From an uncultured Pelagibacteraceae bacterium (GTDB lineage: Bacteria; Pseudomonadota; Alphaproteobacteria; Pelagibacterales; Pelagibacteraceae), in contig CACNAR010000002.1 in the NCBI GenBank assembly GCA_902618485.1, forward strand, positions 1-64,000: a DNA stretch of 64,000 nucleotides, read 5' to 3'. The position numbers and the translations under genes were made by a program. The notes under the pieces were generated by a model. It did not search any database. It was not told the DNA's origin and was given only the letters and a program-made list of their open reading frames with translations. Of the stretch, positions 33,664 through 42,385 are shown piece by piece (the stretch's first letter is position 1; each line of letters starts with the position of its first letter).

Positions 33664-34344
33664 ATGATTTTTAGACAATTATTTGACAATAGATCATCAA
33701 CATACACATATCTTATTTCTTCTGGGGAAGGTAGAGAGGCTTTAATTATTGATCCTGTAATAGAAAATGTAAATAAATACGTAAATTTATTAAAAGAACT
33801 TAATTTAAAACTTGTCAAAGTTATTGATACCCATATACATGCAGATCACGTAACTGGTGCCTCAAAATTAAAGGACATTACAAAATGCTCGAGAATAATG
33901 GGCGATCATACTCCGGCTGATACGGTTGAAATCAGAGTTAAAGATGATGAGTATATTAATTTAGATAACATCAAATTAAGAGCTATGTATACACCTGGAC
34001 ATACTTCAGATAGCTATAGTTTTCTGATGGATAACTATCTATTTTCTGGTGACACTTTGTTGATAAATGGGACAGGTAGAACAGATTTTCAAAATGGAAA
34101 TGCTATAGATTCTTATAACTCCATATTTAATAAACTCCTAAAATTACCAGACGAAACTCTTCTTTACCCCGCTCATGACTATAAAGGAGAAAAATTTAGC
34201 ACAATTGGAAAAGAAAGAAAAAATAACCCTAGGTTACAAGTTGATAGCAAAGATCAGTATATTGAAATTATGAATAATTTAGGTTTAAAAAAACCAGATC
34301 AACTTGAGGCAAATGTTTCAAGAAATATTAAATTGGGTGCTTAA
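33664..34344 (+). CDS. MBL-fold hydrolase, persulfide dioxygenase (ETHE1)-like
   Basis: 226 residues of the metallo-beta-lactamase fold with iron/zinc ligands DTHIHADHVTGA (about residues 56-67), the histidine in TPGHTSDSYSF, the aspartate in LFSGDTLLI, and YPAHDYKG near the end. The last motif is characteristic of ETHE1-type persulfide dioxygenases, which oxidise glutathione persulfide to sulfite. This would suit a cell with active sulfur metabolism. A glyoxalase II-type activity is the alternative. It is the only plus-strand gene in this stretch, divergent from the cupredoxin gene. Confidence 0.8.
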   Translation: MIFRQLFDNRSSTYTYLISSGEGREALIIDPVIENVNKYVNLLKELNLKLVKVIDTHIHADHVTGASKLKDITKCSRIMGDHTPADTVEIRVKDDEYINLDNIKLRAMYTPGHTSDSYSFLMDNYLFSGDTLLINGTGRTDFQNGNAIDSYNSIFNKLLKLPDETLLYPAHDYKGEKFSTIGKERKNNPRLQVDSKDQYIEIMNNLGLKKPDQLEANVSRNIKLGA

Positions 34345-34345
34345 A

Positions 34346-34714
34346 TTAAATTGAGGATTTAAGAGCTTTGTAGATTGCTTCTTTTTTAATTTCTCCAATA
34401 CTTCTATAAACCTCTTTATTATTTTTGAAAATTAGAAGAGTTGTTTGATATTGCACATTAAACATGTCAGAAATTTCTCTATTTGTTACATCAAATGCAA
34501 AATATTCAATGTTATCAAAATCATTTTTTGCTTTTTGCAAAACTTTCATTTGACTTGCGCATGAGGGACAATACTTAATCCAAGAGCTCACTACTACAAC
34601 CTTGCCCTCAGATTGTGCTTTGTCAAATAAGTCTTTTTTAAAAGTTGTTTCTTTTTCCATGGCATTAACATTGAATGCTAACAAAAGAAAACAAAGGGTT
34701 AAAATTTTTTTCAT
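34346..34714 (-). CDS. Exported thioredoxin-like protein
   Basis: 122 residues with a short signal peptide (about 1-18, ending VNA) and a thioredoxin fold carrying the redox pair CPSC in SSWIKYCPSCASQM. A cis-proline is not obvious at its usual place (YQTTLLIF instead of xTPT). It should work in the periplasm as a reductant or disulfide exchanger. It ends two bases from the persulfide dioxygenase gene, which it meets head-on, and begins 6 bases after azlD on the same strand. Confidence 0.78.
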   Translation of the reverse strand: MKKILTLCFLLLAFNVNAMEKETTFKKDLFDKAQSEGKVVVVSSWIKYCPSCASQMKVLQKAKNDFDNIEYFAFDVTNREISDMFNVQYQTTLLIFKNNKEVYRSIGEIKKEAIYKALKSSI

Positions 34715-34720
34715 AATTGT

Positions 34721-35035
34721 TTATACAACAAATATTAAAAACCAATAAGATGCTAATCCTGAAAATATTGTCGCAATTATACTTCTGGAGAAAATACCAA
34801 TAAACATTGCAATTATTGCAGCCAATATCTTTGGATTATCATCTATTTTAATTAATCCTATGTCATTAATAAAAATAGCTGGAAAGATTATCGCAGGAAA
34901 TATTGCAGATGGCACAAATGATAATATCTCTCTAATTCTATCATTGAACATTTCCTTTTTAATTAAAGCTATCATAGAAAACCTTGTTAAATAAGTAATC
35001 AATCCACAATATAAAATTAATGCCCAGTTGCTCAT
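34721..35035 (-). CDS. azlD: AzlD-family branched-chain amino acid exporter subunit
   Basis: 104 residues with three or four hydrophobic helices. The start SNWALILYCGLITYLTRFS contains the family's TYLTR motif. AzlD is the small partner of AzlC and together they export branched-chain amino acids. The start overlaps the end of the azlC gene by four bases (ATGA type), which supports joint translation. Confidence 0.85.
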   Translation of the reverse strand: MSNWALILYCGLITYLTRFSMIALIKKEMFNDRIREILSFVPSAIFPAIIFPAIFINDIGLIKIDDNPKILAAIIAMFIGIFSRSIIATIFSGLASYWFLIFVV

Positions 35036-35724
35036 GCTTTTTTATTTTTCCTTGTTAATATCATTGCAGTGAATAATCCTGCTAGAGCCGCAACAATAAC
35101 GTAAGCTTTAAAAGGAATATAATTATATCCCAAAGTCGCTACCAAACCTGAAATAATTATTACAATCACATTTATAAATTTTCTAAAGTCATTAACCAAT
35201 AAAGCTAAAAATGTTAAAGGAACTGCAAAACTTAGTCCAAGTTTTTCTGGAATTGCTGCTCCAAGTATAATTCCTAAAAATGTGGTCGATTGCCAAATTA
35301 CCCAACAAGTAGCTCCTCCGCCTACTAAGTGAAAGTATCTATTATGGTCCTTATTCTTTTTTAAATATTCATTTGAAATTGCAAATGCCTGATCGATTAA
35401 AAAATAGGATATAATAATCTTCCAAATCAACTTCAAATCTGACAAATGCTCTGATACGACAGCTCCGTAAAGTAAATGTCTGGAGTTCACTGCACCAACT
35501 GAGCTAATTATTACTAAAGAAGATGCACCACCAGAAAATAATTGCAATAAAACTATCTGAGAAGCGCCACCAAAAATAATTAAAGACATTGCCATTGTTT
35601 CAATTGGAGTAAATCCAACATCAATAGCAAGAACTCCAAAAATTAAACCAAAGGGAACAACCGGAATCATCAGTGGGCTTACATCAATAATTCCCTTTAA
35701 AAAAACTTTTAAGTTACTTTTCAT
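35032..35724 (-). CDS. azlC: AzlC-family branched-chain amino acid exporter, large subunit
   Basis: 230 residues and about six helices. GIIDVSPLMIPVVPFGLIFG at the N-terminus and VNSRHLLYGAVVSEHL (about residues 79-94) are conserved AzlC segments. It should form the transport channel with AzlD in the inner membrane. It lies 18 bases downstream of the iron ABC ATPase gene on the same strand, so it may be partly co-transcribed with it by read-through. Confidence 0.87.
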   Translation of the reverse strand: MKSNLKVFLKGIIDVSPLMIPVVPFGLIFGVLAIDVGFTPIETMAMSLIIFGGASQIVLLQLFSGGASSLVIISSVGAVNSRHLLYGAVVSEHLSDLKLIWKIIISYFLIDQAFAISNEYLKKNKDHNRYFHLVGGGATCWVIWQSTTFLGIILGAAIPEKLGLSFAVPLTFLALLVNDFRKFINVIVIIISGLVATLGYNYIPFKAYVIVAALAGLFTAMILTRKNKKA

Positions 35725-35742
35725 TTTTCTAAAAGGTTTTTA

Positions 35743-36801
35743 TTAGAAGCAAACTATATGATCAATATGAATTGGTCTTTTAATCCCAAATTTTTCACTA
35801 ACTTCATGTTGATGAATATGATGAGAGTGAACAAACACCGGAATTAATCTATTGCTGGGTGTCTTTAAAGTATAAATAAAGTTTGTTCCTCTAAATTTTC
35901 TATCAACAACCTCTAATTTTAAATTACTTTGGTCATCATGTTGCAAGTCTTCTGGTTGAACTAATAACTGAACATTTGAACCAATTGGAAAAGGCTTAAT
36001 AAAATTTCCTGTAATAGTTCCAAGGTCTTTATTTTCTAAACTTTTGGGACTTGTTACTTCTGCTGGTATCAAAACACCTCTATTTAAAAAATTCACCACA
36101 TCTATTGAATTTGGAAGATGATAAAGTTTGTAAGGATCATCAAACTGTCTAAGCTCTTGATCAAAAATAATTCCACATTTTGAGCCTAAATAAAAAGCTT
36201 CGTAGGAATCATGAGTCACAATTATAGTTGAGATTTTTAAATTTTTTAGAATTTTTTTTAACCTAATTTGAATTTCCTCTTTAAAACTTTGATCAACATT
36301 AGACAAAGGTTCATCAAGCAATAGTAGATCAGGTTGAGTAAGCAAAGTTCTTGCTAAAGATGTTCTCTGGGCTTCGCCAGCACTTATTTGGTGAGGGTAC
36401 TGTTTTAATATATTAGAAAGATCTAATAAATCTAAAATTTCCTTTAAATCAATTTGTTTTTCTTTTTTTCCTTTATTTTTTTCTAAACCCAATAAAATAT
36501 TTTTTTCTACTGTATAATGTGGAAACAAACTATTCTCTTGGAAAGCTAAAGAAATATTTCTATCCTCAGGCTCAACATTCACATCGCTAGAGGATATTAT
36601 TTTACCTTTAAGCTCAATAGATCCATTTTTAATTTTTTGTAACCCAGCAATTGTTCTTAATATAGTTGTTTTGCCTATTCCCGAGGGACCAAGTAGACAT
36701 ATAACATCACCCTCGTTTTCAATTGCAAAAGACATGTTTCTTACTTTTGTTTTACCTCCAGCAACAAAGTCAACATTTTTTACCTCAAAGAAATTATTCA
36801 T
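35743..36801 (-). CDS. fbpC: Ferric-iron ABC transporter ATP-binding protein
   Basis: 352 residues: ABC domain (about 1-240) with Walker A LLGPSGIGKTT, Q-loop FQENSLFPHYTV, Walker B LLLLDEPLSNVD and switch histidine VTHDSYEA; then a TOBE-like domain (about 260-352). The signature loop reads ISAGEAQRTSLART rather than LSGGQ, a mild departure. It energises the FbpB permease to import iron delivered by FbpA. The ATG lies within the last bases of fbpB (8-base overlap). The Fur-box-like operator upstream of fbpA should control the unit if transcription runs through all three genes. Confidence 0.87.
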   Translation of the reverse strand: MNNFFEVKNVDFVAGGKTKVRNMSFAIENEGDVICLLGPSGIGKTTILRTIAGLQKIKNGSIELKGKIISSSDVNVEPEDRNISLAFQENSLFPHYTVEKNILLGLEKNKGKKEKQIDLKEILDLLDLSNILKQYPHQISAGEAQRTSLARTLLTQPDLLLLDEPLSNVDQSFKEEIQIRLKKILKNLKISTIIVTHDSYEAFYLGSKCGIIFDQELRQFDDPYKLYHLPNSIDVVNFLNRGVLIPAEVTSPKSLENKDLGTITGNFIKPFPIGSNVQLLVQPEDLQHDDQSNLKLEVVDRKFRGTNFIYTLKTPSNRLIPVFVHSHHIHQHEVSEKFGIKRPIHIDHIVCF

Positions 36802-38413
36802 TGTTTTCTCTCAAAATATATTTGGATGCAATTATAATAAAAAAGGATGCAATTAAAATTAAAAATAATGATGGCACAGCTGCAGCTTCAAGTAAATCTT
36901 CTGATGCAGAAATATAAGCAGTTGTCGCAAAAGTTTCAAAATTAAAGGGTCTTAGAATCAATGTTATTGGTAATTCTCTTATGATTTCAAGTGAAACTAA
37001 AATAATAATGAATAACAAAGAATTTCTCAAAAAAGGAACGTGAATATTCATAAATGTTTTTCTTTTTGAGTAACCCAGTAAGTACGCACTTTCATCAACT
37101 GCAATATTAATTTTTTCATACCCTGACTTTATCCCATTGTATGCAAGTGAATAAAATCTAACAAAGTAAACTAGCACTAATCCAATTATTGATCCTATGA
37201 ATATTTTTTTTATTGAAAAAAAACCAAGACTTTTAATTACATTTTCATCAAACCAAGCAATGAAAGTAATGTATGCAACTGCTAATATTACACCTGGTAT
37301 TGCATAACCTGAAATAGATAAAGTAGACAAGACATTTAAAACTTTATTTTTAGTTACTCTATTTCCATAATTAGAAATTAGTGCGAAGATTATCAAAACT
37401 AAACTAGATAAAGAAACCAAATATAAGGTATTTTTTAACAGATCTAAAACTTGAAGTTCAAATAAATTTTCAGGGAATTTTAGTGTCCAATACATCATCT
37501 GACTTAAAGGGAATAAAAAACTTAAGAAGAATACAGAAAAACAAAATAAGAAAGCCAGAAAGGATTTTTTTCCCTCGAGTTTTATTTTATGCTTTTGCTT
37601 AAATCCACCCCTCGAATTGAAGTGGTATTTTGCCTTTTTTCTCGAAAAATTTTCTATAATGAAGAGTGCAAAGATAAAAAGTAGCAAAAAAAATGATAAT
37701 CTATTTGCAAAAGCTAAATCATCGAAGGCTATCCAAGAATTATATATTCCTGTCGTTAGTGTATTTATTGAAAAAAAATCAACTGCACCAAATTCTGCTA
37801 GAGTTTCCATTGCTACCAATGATAAGCCTGCAATTATAGCCGGTCGTGCTGATGGTAAAATAATTGAATATAATGTTTTTAATTTTGTAAATCCTAGGTT
37901 TTTACCTAATTCTATTAAATTTTGTGATTGATACAAAAAGGATGCTCTGGCTAAAATGTAAACATAAGCATATAAAGAAAAAGAAATAGATAAGATAACA
38001 CCTAATAAACCATCAAATTTAGGTATATTTTGATTGTAATTACCATCACCAAATAAATTTTTTAAAATAGTATATGCAGTTCCATAATTTTCAAAAAAAG
38101 CTGTTAAAGAATAGGCGTAGATATACGGGGGGACTGCAAAAGATAATATTAAACTCCATTTAAAAAAATTACTTAGTGGAAATTCGTAAAAAGAAACTAA
38201 ATAAGCTGACCCAGTGCCAATTAAAAAAGTTAATAATAAAACAGAAAATAATAAAAAAATTGAGTTAAATATATATTCTATTAAAAAAGTGTCTTTTAAA
38301 ATTTGATAATAATTTGAAGTATCCTCAAAAAAACTCGAAAAGACGGTAAGTATTGGGATTATTACAAAAAGTGAAATTAAAAAAGAAGATATATGCCAAA
38401 AACTAATTCTCAT
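36794..38413 (-). CDS. fbpB: Ferric-iron ABC transporter permease (fused two-domain type)
   Basis: 539 residues with about twelve hydrophobic helices, two permease halves in one chain as usual for FbpB/SfuB. Each half has an ATPase-contact loop: GKNLGFTKLKTLYSIILPSA in the first and YLLGYSKRKTFMNIHVPFLR in the second. It moves iron across the inner membrane with FbpC. It lies 85 bases downstream of the small cysteine protein gene. That gap has no strong hairpin, so the unit may continue from fbpA. Confidence 0.88.
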   Translation of the reverse strand: MRISFWHISSFLISLFVIIPILTVFSSFFEDTSNYYQILKDTFLIEYIFNSIFLLFSVLLLTFLIGTGSAYLVSFYEFPLSNFFKWSLILSFAVPPYIYAYSLTAFFENYGTAYTILKNLFGDGNYNQNIPKFDGLLGVILSISFSLYAYVYILARASFLYQSQNLIELGKNLGFTKLKTLYSIILPSARPAIIAGLSLVAMETLAEFGAVDFFSINTLTTGIYNSWIAFDDLAFANRLSFFLLLFIFALFIIENFSRKKAKYHFNSRGGFKQKHKIKLEGKKSFLAFLFCFSVFFLSFLFPLSQMMYWTLKFPENLFELQVLDLLKNTLYLVSLSSLVLIIFALISNYGNRVTKNKVLNVLSTLSISGYAIPGVILAVAYITFIAWFDENVIKSLGFFSIKKIFIGSIIGLVLVYFVRFYSLAYNGIKSGYEKINIAVDESAYLLGYSKRKTFMNIHVPFLRNSLLFIIILVSLEIIRELPITLILRPFNFETFATTAYISASEDLLEAAAVPSLFLILIASFFIIIASKYILRENNE

Positions 38414-38498
38414 AATTCATAATCCGCCTTATAAACATGAAAGTATTTGTGCCCGTACTGAGCATCTTCTCAGTCAAAGTTCGAGCACTCCAGAAAAT

Positions 38499-38669
38499 TT
38501 AAAGATCAAATACTTTTAGGATATGCGGAACCTCCTTAGCACTTAATTCTGAAAGTTTTCTATTATTTACTCTTTTATCGATTTTTTTACACTCTAAATT
38601 ACACGGTGAACATGCCTTAGAAGATTTATTGTAATCAATATCAGATATAAATTTCTTTCTTTCTCTCAT
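38499..38669 (-). CDS. Small cysteine-containing protein between fbpA and fbpB
   Basis: 56 residues from ATG at 38669, two bases after the fbpA stop. An alternative ATG at 38681 would overlap fbpA by 10 bases and lacks a better ribosome site. The centre carries CSPCNLEC, three cysteines in a C-x2-C-x3-C array, with many lysines and arginines around it. It is cytoplasmic in appearance and I do not recognise a family. Its place within an iron-import unit suggests an iron or Fe-S related role, but nothing more can be said. Confidence 0.5.
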   Translation of the reverse strand: MRERKKFISDIDYNKSSKACSPCNLECKKIDKRVNNRKLSELSAKEVPHILKVFDL

Positions 38670-38671
38670 TG

Positions 38672-39703
38672 TTACTTCCAACCAGCAGCTGTCATTACTT
38701 CCACTGCAGCAGCTTGATTTTTTCCATAAGAAGCGAGCTTAGTTTTCATGTCTTGTTTGAAATCTAACCCCAAATTATTAACTACTAATGGACTTGGTGA
38801 AACACCATCAATCATCGGAAACTCAAAAGTATTATTTGTAAAATGCTCTTGAGACTCTGGAGTTAATAAAAACTCTACGAGTTTAACAGCGTTACCTTTG
38901 TTAGGAGCACCTTTTACTAGAGCTGCACAACTTACGTTCATATGTGTTCCTCTATCATTTTGATTAGGAAAGAACGCTTCAACTTTTTTTGCAGCCTCTT
39001 GTTGTTCTGCACCCTTTTTACCTGATAACATCAAAGCTAAGTAATATGTATTAGCTACAGCAATATCAGCCTCACCAGCTGCTACTGCCATTATTTGCGC
39101 TCTATCATTGCCTGTCGGTGTTCTTGCCATATTGGCAACAACTCCTTCAGCCCATGCGGCTGTTGCAGCCTTTCCATTATTTTCAATCAATGAAGCAACA
39201 AGAGATTTATTATAGATGTTACTTGATTTTCTTATTACCAGCCTACCTTTCCACTTGGGATCAGCTAAACCCTCATAGGTCATTCCAGATAATTCTGCGC
39301 CAGTAACTCTTTCAGGCGAATAATAAATTATCCTAGCTCTTTTTGCGATACCAACCCACTTGTTTGTTCTAAAACTTTTTGGAACGGCATCTTTAATAGC
39401 TTTAGATGTTAGACCACCTTGAAGTGTACCTTTTGCATCCATGGCACCACATCTACCTGCATCTGCCGTAATGTATAGATCAGCAGAAGAGTCTGCCCCC
39501 TCGCTTATTATTCTTTTTTCTAAAGCACCCGATTTTCCGTTTATCAAATTGACTTTAATTCCGGTCTTATTTGTAAATTTTGAATAAAGTTCAGAGTCTG
39601 CTTTATAGTGTCTTGCGTTAAAAACATTAACCTCGTCTGCAATTGCAAACGATGATGTAATTATCGAGAGAACTAACGTAAATGTTGATATTATATTCCT
39701 CAT
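38672..39703 (-). CDS. fbpA: Ferric-iron ABC transporter periplasmic binding protein
   Basis: 343 residues from the preferred ATG at 39703 (MRNIISTFTLVLSIITSSFA gives a clean signal peptide; an ATG at 39733 adds ten charged residues). The mature protein starts DEVNVFNARHYKADSELYSK, typical of FbpA/AfuA/IdiA proteins, and the tandem tyrosines in VANTYYLALM (about residue 230) are the iron-binding tyrosines of this family. It should bind Fe(III) in the periplasm for FbpBC. A double Fur-box-like palindrome lies 44-78 bases upstream of the start, so induction under iron limitation is expected. Confidence 0.9.
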   Translation of the reverse strand: MRNIISTFTLVLSIITSSFAIADEVNVFNARHYKADSELYSKFTNKTGIKVNLINGKSGALEKRIISEGADSSADLYITADAGRCGAMDAKGTLQGGLTSKAIKDAVPKSFRTNKWVGIAKRARIIYYSPERVTGAELSGMTYEGLADPKWKGRLVIRKSSNIYNKSLVASLIENNGKAATAAWAEGVVANMARTPTGNDRAQIMAVAAGEADIAVANTYYLALMLSGKKGAEQQEAAKKVEAFFPNQNDRGTHMNVSCAALVKGAPNKGNAVKLVEFLLTPESQEHFTNNTFEFPMIDGVSPSPLVVNNLGLDFKQDMKTKLASYGKNQAAAVEVMTAAGWK

Positions 39704-39746
39704 ATATTGTCCGTTTTTTAAGTTTTTCCGCATGATTCTAAATGAG

Positions 39747-39781
39747 AATGAGAACTATTCTCATTGATAATGATTATCAAT
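39747..39781 (-). promoter_or_regulatory. Two overlapping Fur-box-like palindromes upstream of fbpA
   Basis: AATGAGAACTATTCTCATT (39747-39765) and ATTGATAATGATTATCAAT (39763-39781) are each perfect 8-base inverted arms around three central bases, offset by 16 bases. Both resemble the classical Fur box (GATAATGATAATCATTATC). Two overlapping sites would allow binding by two Fur dimers on different faces of the helix. The lysR gene ends at 39799, so they belong to the fbpA promoter. Confidence 0.78.
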
Positions 39782-39798
39782 CGCAATAGTGTCGCAGG

Positions 39799-40692
39799 CT
39801 AAGAAGATTTCCAGTCGCCTATTTTGCTGAATAAAAAATTTCTAAAAGCTTGAACTCTTGCAGTATTTTTTAGTGATTGGGGATATACGAAATGAGCTTC
39901 TGTTATTGGGCCCTCAGATTTAGGTAAAACTTTAATTACCTTATTCGAGTCACTAACTAAATATTCTGGTAAAGCAGCTAATCCAACACCCGTTTCAACC
40001 GCAAGCAACAAACCCATTACACTGTTGACCTTCATAATTGGTTTTCTTTTCTTGCCTTCTGGCATTCCTAATTTTAATGCCCAATCTGGATTATAAACTG
40101 GAGATGGAGCTCCTCTTCCAAAAGAGATAAATTTATGTTTGTTTAAGTCATTTATTGACTTAGGCATGCCGTTTTTCTCTAAATACCTATTAGAACCATA
40201 AATATAATACTTCAAATCTACTAATTTTTTTTGAATATAGTTTAATTGTTTTGGTCTACGCATAAAGATGCCAATATCGGCTTGTCTGGTGCTCAAATCT
40301 AGCTCTTTATCCTCAAAAATAAGCTCAATCTCTATATCAGGATTTAATCTCATGAATTCTTGAATTCTTGGTGTCAACCAATGAGTACCAAAACTTCTTA
40401 CTGTCGTAATAGTTAATTTTCCAGTTGGCTTATTTTTTTGATCTCCTAAAGTGGTTTCTACCTCTTTTAATTTACTTATGACTTCATGAGCTGTTTTAAA
40501 AACATACTCACCATTTTCTGTAAGAGTAAGGCCTCTCGCATGTCTTTCGAATAATTGAACTTGTAAATCTTGCTCCAATGATTGAATTTGCCGACTAATA
40601 GCCGATTGACTCAAATTTAAATTGACTGTTGCATTTGTAAAACTTCCAGCCTCGGCAACTGCATGAAATATTTTTAATTTGTCCCAATCCAT
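39799..40692 (-). CDS. LysR-family transcriptional regulator
   Basis: 297 residues, the normal LysR length. The N-terminal winged helix is clear (WDKLKIFHAVAEAGSFTNAT, then LSQSAISRQIQSLEQDL at about 26-42), followed by an effector domain starting near GKLTITTVRSFGTHWLTPR. It probably responds to a small ligand and regulates nearby genes. It is co-directional with acuI and folE, and its start overlaps the acuI stop by one base, unusual because LysR regulators more often lie divergent from their targets. The ligand is unknown. Confidence 0.9.
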   Translation of the reverse strand: MDWDKLKIFHAVAEAGSFTNATVNLNLSQSAISRQIQSLEQDLQVQLFERHARGLTLTENGEYVFKTAHEVISKLKEVETTLGDQKNKPTGKLTITTVRSFGTHWLTPRIQEFMRLNPDIEIELIFEDKELDLSTRQADIGIFMRRPKQLNYIQKKLVDLKYYIYGSNRYLEKNGMPKSINDLNKHKFISFGRGAPSPVYNPDWALKLGMPEGKKRKPIMKVNSVMGLLLAVETGVGLAALPEYLVSDSNKVIKVLPKSEGPITEAHFVYPQSLKNTARVQAFRNFLFSKIGDWKSS

Positions 40693-41693
40693 TATTTATT
40701 TAAATCTACTAAAACTCTTCCTGAAATTTCACCTTTTAATATCTTCGGATAAGTTTCAATTAACTCCTCCAAGCTTACAGTTTGAATAGAATTTTCTAAT
40801 AAATCAAAATTAATCAATTTTGAGGCCTCTCCCCAAATAAATTCTCTTCTTCGAATGCTACAATTAGCAGAGTCCATACCCCAAAGTTTTATTCCTCTTA
40901 ACATAAATGGTATGACATTAGTGTTTAATTCATTGGTGCTTGCATTACCACAAACAGCAATAATTCCGTTAGAATTTGTTTGAACAATCGCATTGGCTAA
41001 AATTTTTCCACCAACTGTATCAACTACTCCATCCCATAAACCTTTATCAATTAGTTTTGGGTCTTTATCAAATTCTGCCCTATTTATAACGTTTTTTGCA
41101 CCTAAAGTTTTTAAATAATCAGCTTTAGACTCTTTTCCAGAAACAGCAGTAACCTCATATCCCATCTTATTTAAAATCATTACAGCAATACTGCCCACTC
41201 CTCCAGATGCTCCTGTTACCAAAACATCTTTTACTTTTTCACCTAATAGAATTTCTTCTCTAGCCTTAATTGCAAATGCTGCCATCAAAGATGTAAAACC
41301 TGCTGTGCCTAATATCATTGCTTGCCTTGACGATAAACCAGTTGGTTTTTTAACCAAAAAATCTCCATTAACTTTTGCAATTTGGGAATAACCACCGTAG
41401 AAAATTTCCCCAACTCTAAAACCAGTCAAAATTACTTCGTCACCTGATTTAAATTTTGAGTTTTCACTTTCTAGAACAGTGCCTGAAAAATCAATTCCAG
41501 GAATATGAGGAAATTCTTTAACTAACCTTCCACCATTTTTAAGGATCATTCCATCTTTAAAGTTTAAGTCTGAGTAATCTACTTTGATAGTTACATCACC
41601 ATGTTTTAAAAAACTTTTATCAATTGATTTTACTTCCCTTGAGAACTTGTCACTTTCTTGATTTAATATTAATGCTTTAAATTGATCAGACAC
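40692..41693 (-). CDS. acuI: AcuI/YhdH-family MDR quinone/acrylyl-CoA reductase
   Basis: 333-residue zinc-free medium-chain reductase of the YhdH/AcuI branch. FKALILNQESDKFS starts the protein, DLNFKDGMILKNGG and IPGIDFSGTV fall in the catalytic domain, and LVTGASGGVGSIAVMIL is the NADPH-binding loop. AcuI reduces acrylyl-CoA to propionyl-CoA, removing a toxic product of DMSP or 3-hydroxypropionate breakdown. That role suits a DMSP-using marine organism, but general quinone reductase function is the alternative. It overlaps lysR by one base and follows folE after one base. Confidence 0.78.
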   Translation of the reverse strand: MSDQFKALILNQESDKFSREVKSIDKSFLKHGDVTIKVDYSDLNFKDGMILKNGGRLVKEFPHIPGIDFSGTVLESENSKFKSGDEVILTGFRVGEIFYGGYSQIAKVNGDFLVKKPTGLSSRQAMILGTAGFTSLMAAFAIKAREEILLGEKVKDVLVTGASGGVGSIAVMILNKMGYEVTAVSGKESKADYLKTLGAKNVINRAEFDKDPKLIDKGLWDGVVDTVGGKILANAIVQTNSNGIIAVCGNASTNELNTNVIPFMLRGIKLWGMDSANCSIRRREFIWGEASKLINFDLLENSIQTVSLEELIETYPKILKGEISGRVLVDLNK

Positions 41694-41694
41694 T

Positions 41695-42309
41695 TTACTC
41701 TTTTTGGGTGCTTATAAATCTTAAGTACCTATTTTGATAGCTTAGATCCTCTTTGAACTGACCTAAGTAATAATTCGTTACAGTTGAAGCTTGCTCTTTT
41801 TTTATACCTCTCATGGTCATACACTGATGAGTTGAATCGATAGTAACAGCAACACCTTTTGCATCTAAGGATTTCATGAGTGTATTCGCAATCTGCATAG
41901 TTAATCTTTCTTGTGTTTGCAATCTTTTAGAAAAAACTTCTACGACTCTTGCTAATTTACTTAGTCCTACCACTCTGTCTCTTGGAATATAAGCTACATG
42001 AGCTTTTCCAATTATTGGTGCCATATGATGCTCGCAATGACTTTGAACTGATATATTTTTTTGAACAACCATATCATCATAGCCTTCGACGTCTCCGAAA
42101 GTTTTGTCCAATACTAAATTTGGATCCTCTTTATATCCTTTGAAATATTCCTTAAAAGCTTTGACAACTCTTTTAGGTGTTTCTAATAAACCTTCTCTTC
42201 GAGGGTCCTCACCTATCCATTGTAAAATTGTTTTGAAAGCTTCTTCAGCATCCTTATCGGATACAATTTTAGTTTTTTGTTCTTCGTTATTATTTTTAAC
42301 AAGTTTCAT
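41695..42309 (-). CDS. folE: GTP cyclohydrolase I
   Basis: 204 residues, full FolE. Zinc ligands occur in SHCEHHMAPIIGKAHVAYIP (Cys and His) and in the later HQCMTMRGIKK (Cys), with TQERLTMQIA between. It opens the GTP ring to dihydroneopterin triphosphate, the first step of folate synthesis, which is especially relevant beside the many THF-dependent genes in this window. It is first in the leftward unit with acuI and lysR and divergent from hisI across a 76-base gap. Confidence 0.95.
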   Translation of the reverse strand: MKLVKNNNEEQKTKIVSDKDAEEAFKTILQWIGEDPRREGLLETPKRVVKAFKEYFKGYKEDPNLVLDKTFGDVEGYDDMVVQKNISVQSHCEHHMAPIIGKAHVAYIPRDRVVGLSKLARVVEVFSKRLQTQERLTMQIANTLMKSLDAKGVAVTIDSTHQCMTMRGIKKEQASTVTNYYLGQFKEDLSYQNRYLRFISTQKE

Positions 42310-42385
42310 TGACAGTTTTATACCTATAAATCTATATTTTTAAAATATTTAATATATTGAGATATATGCTACATAATTACCTTAT

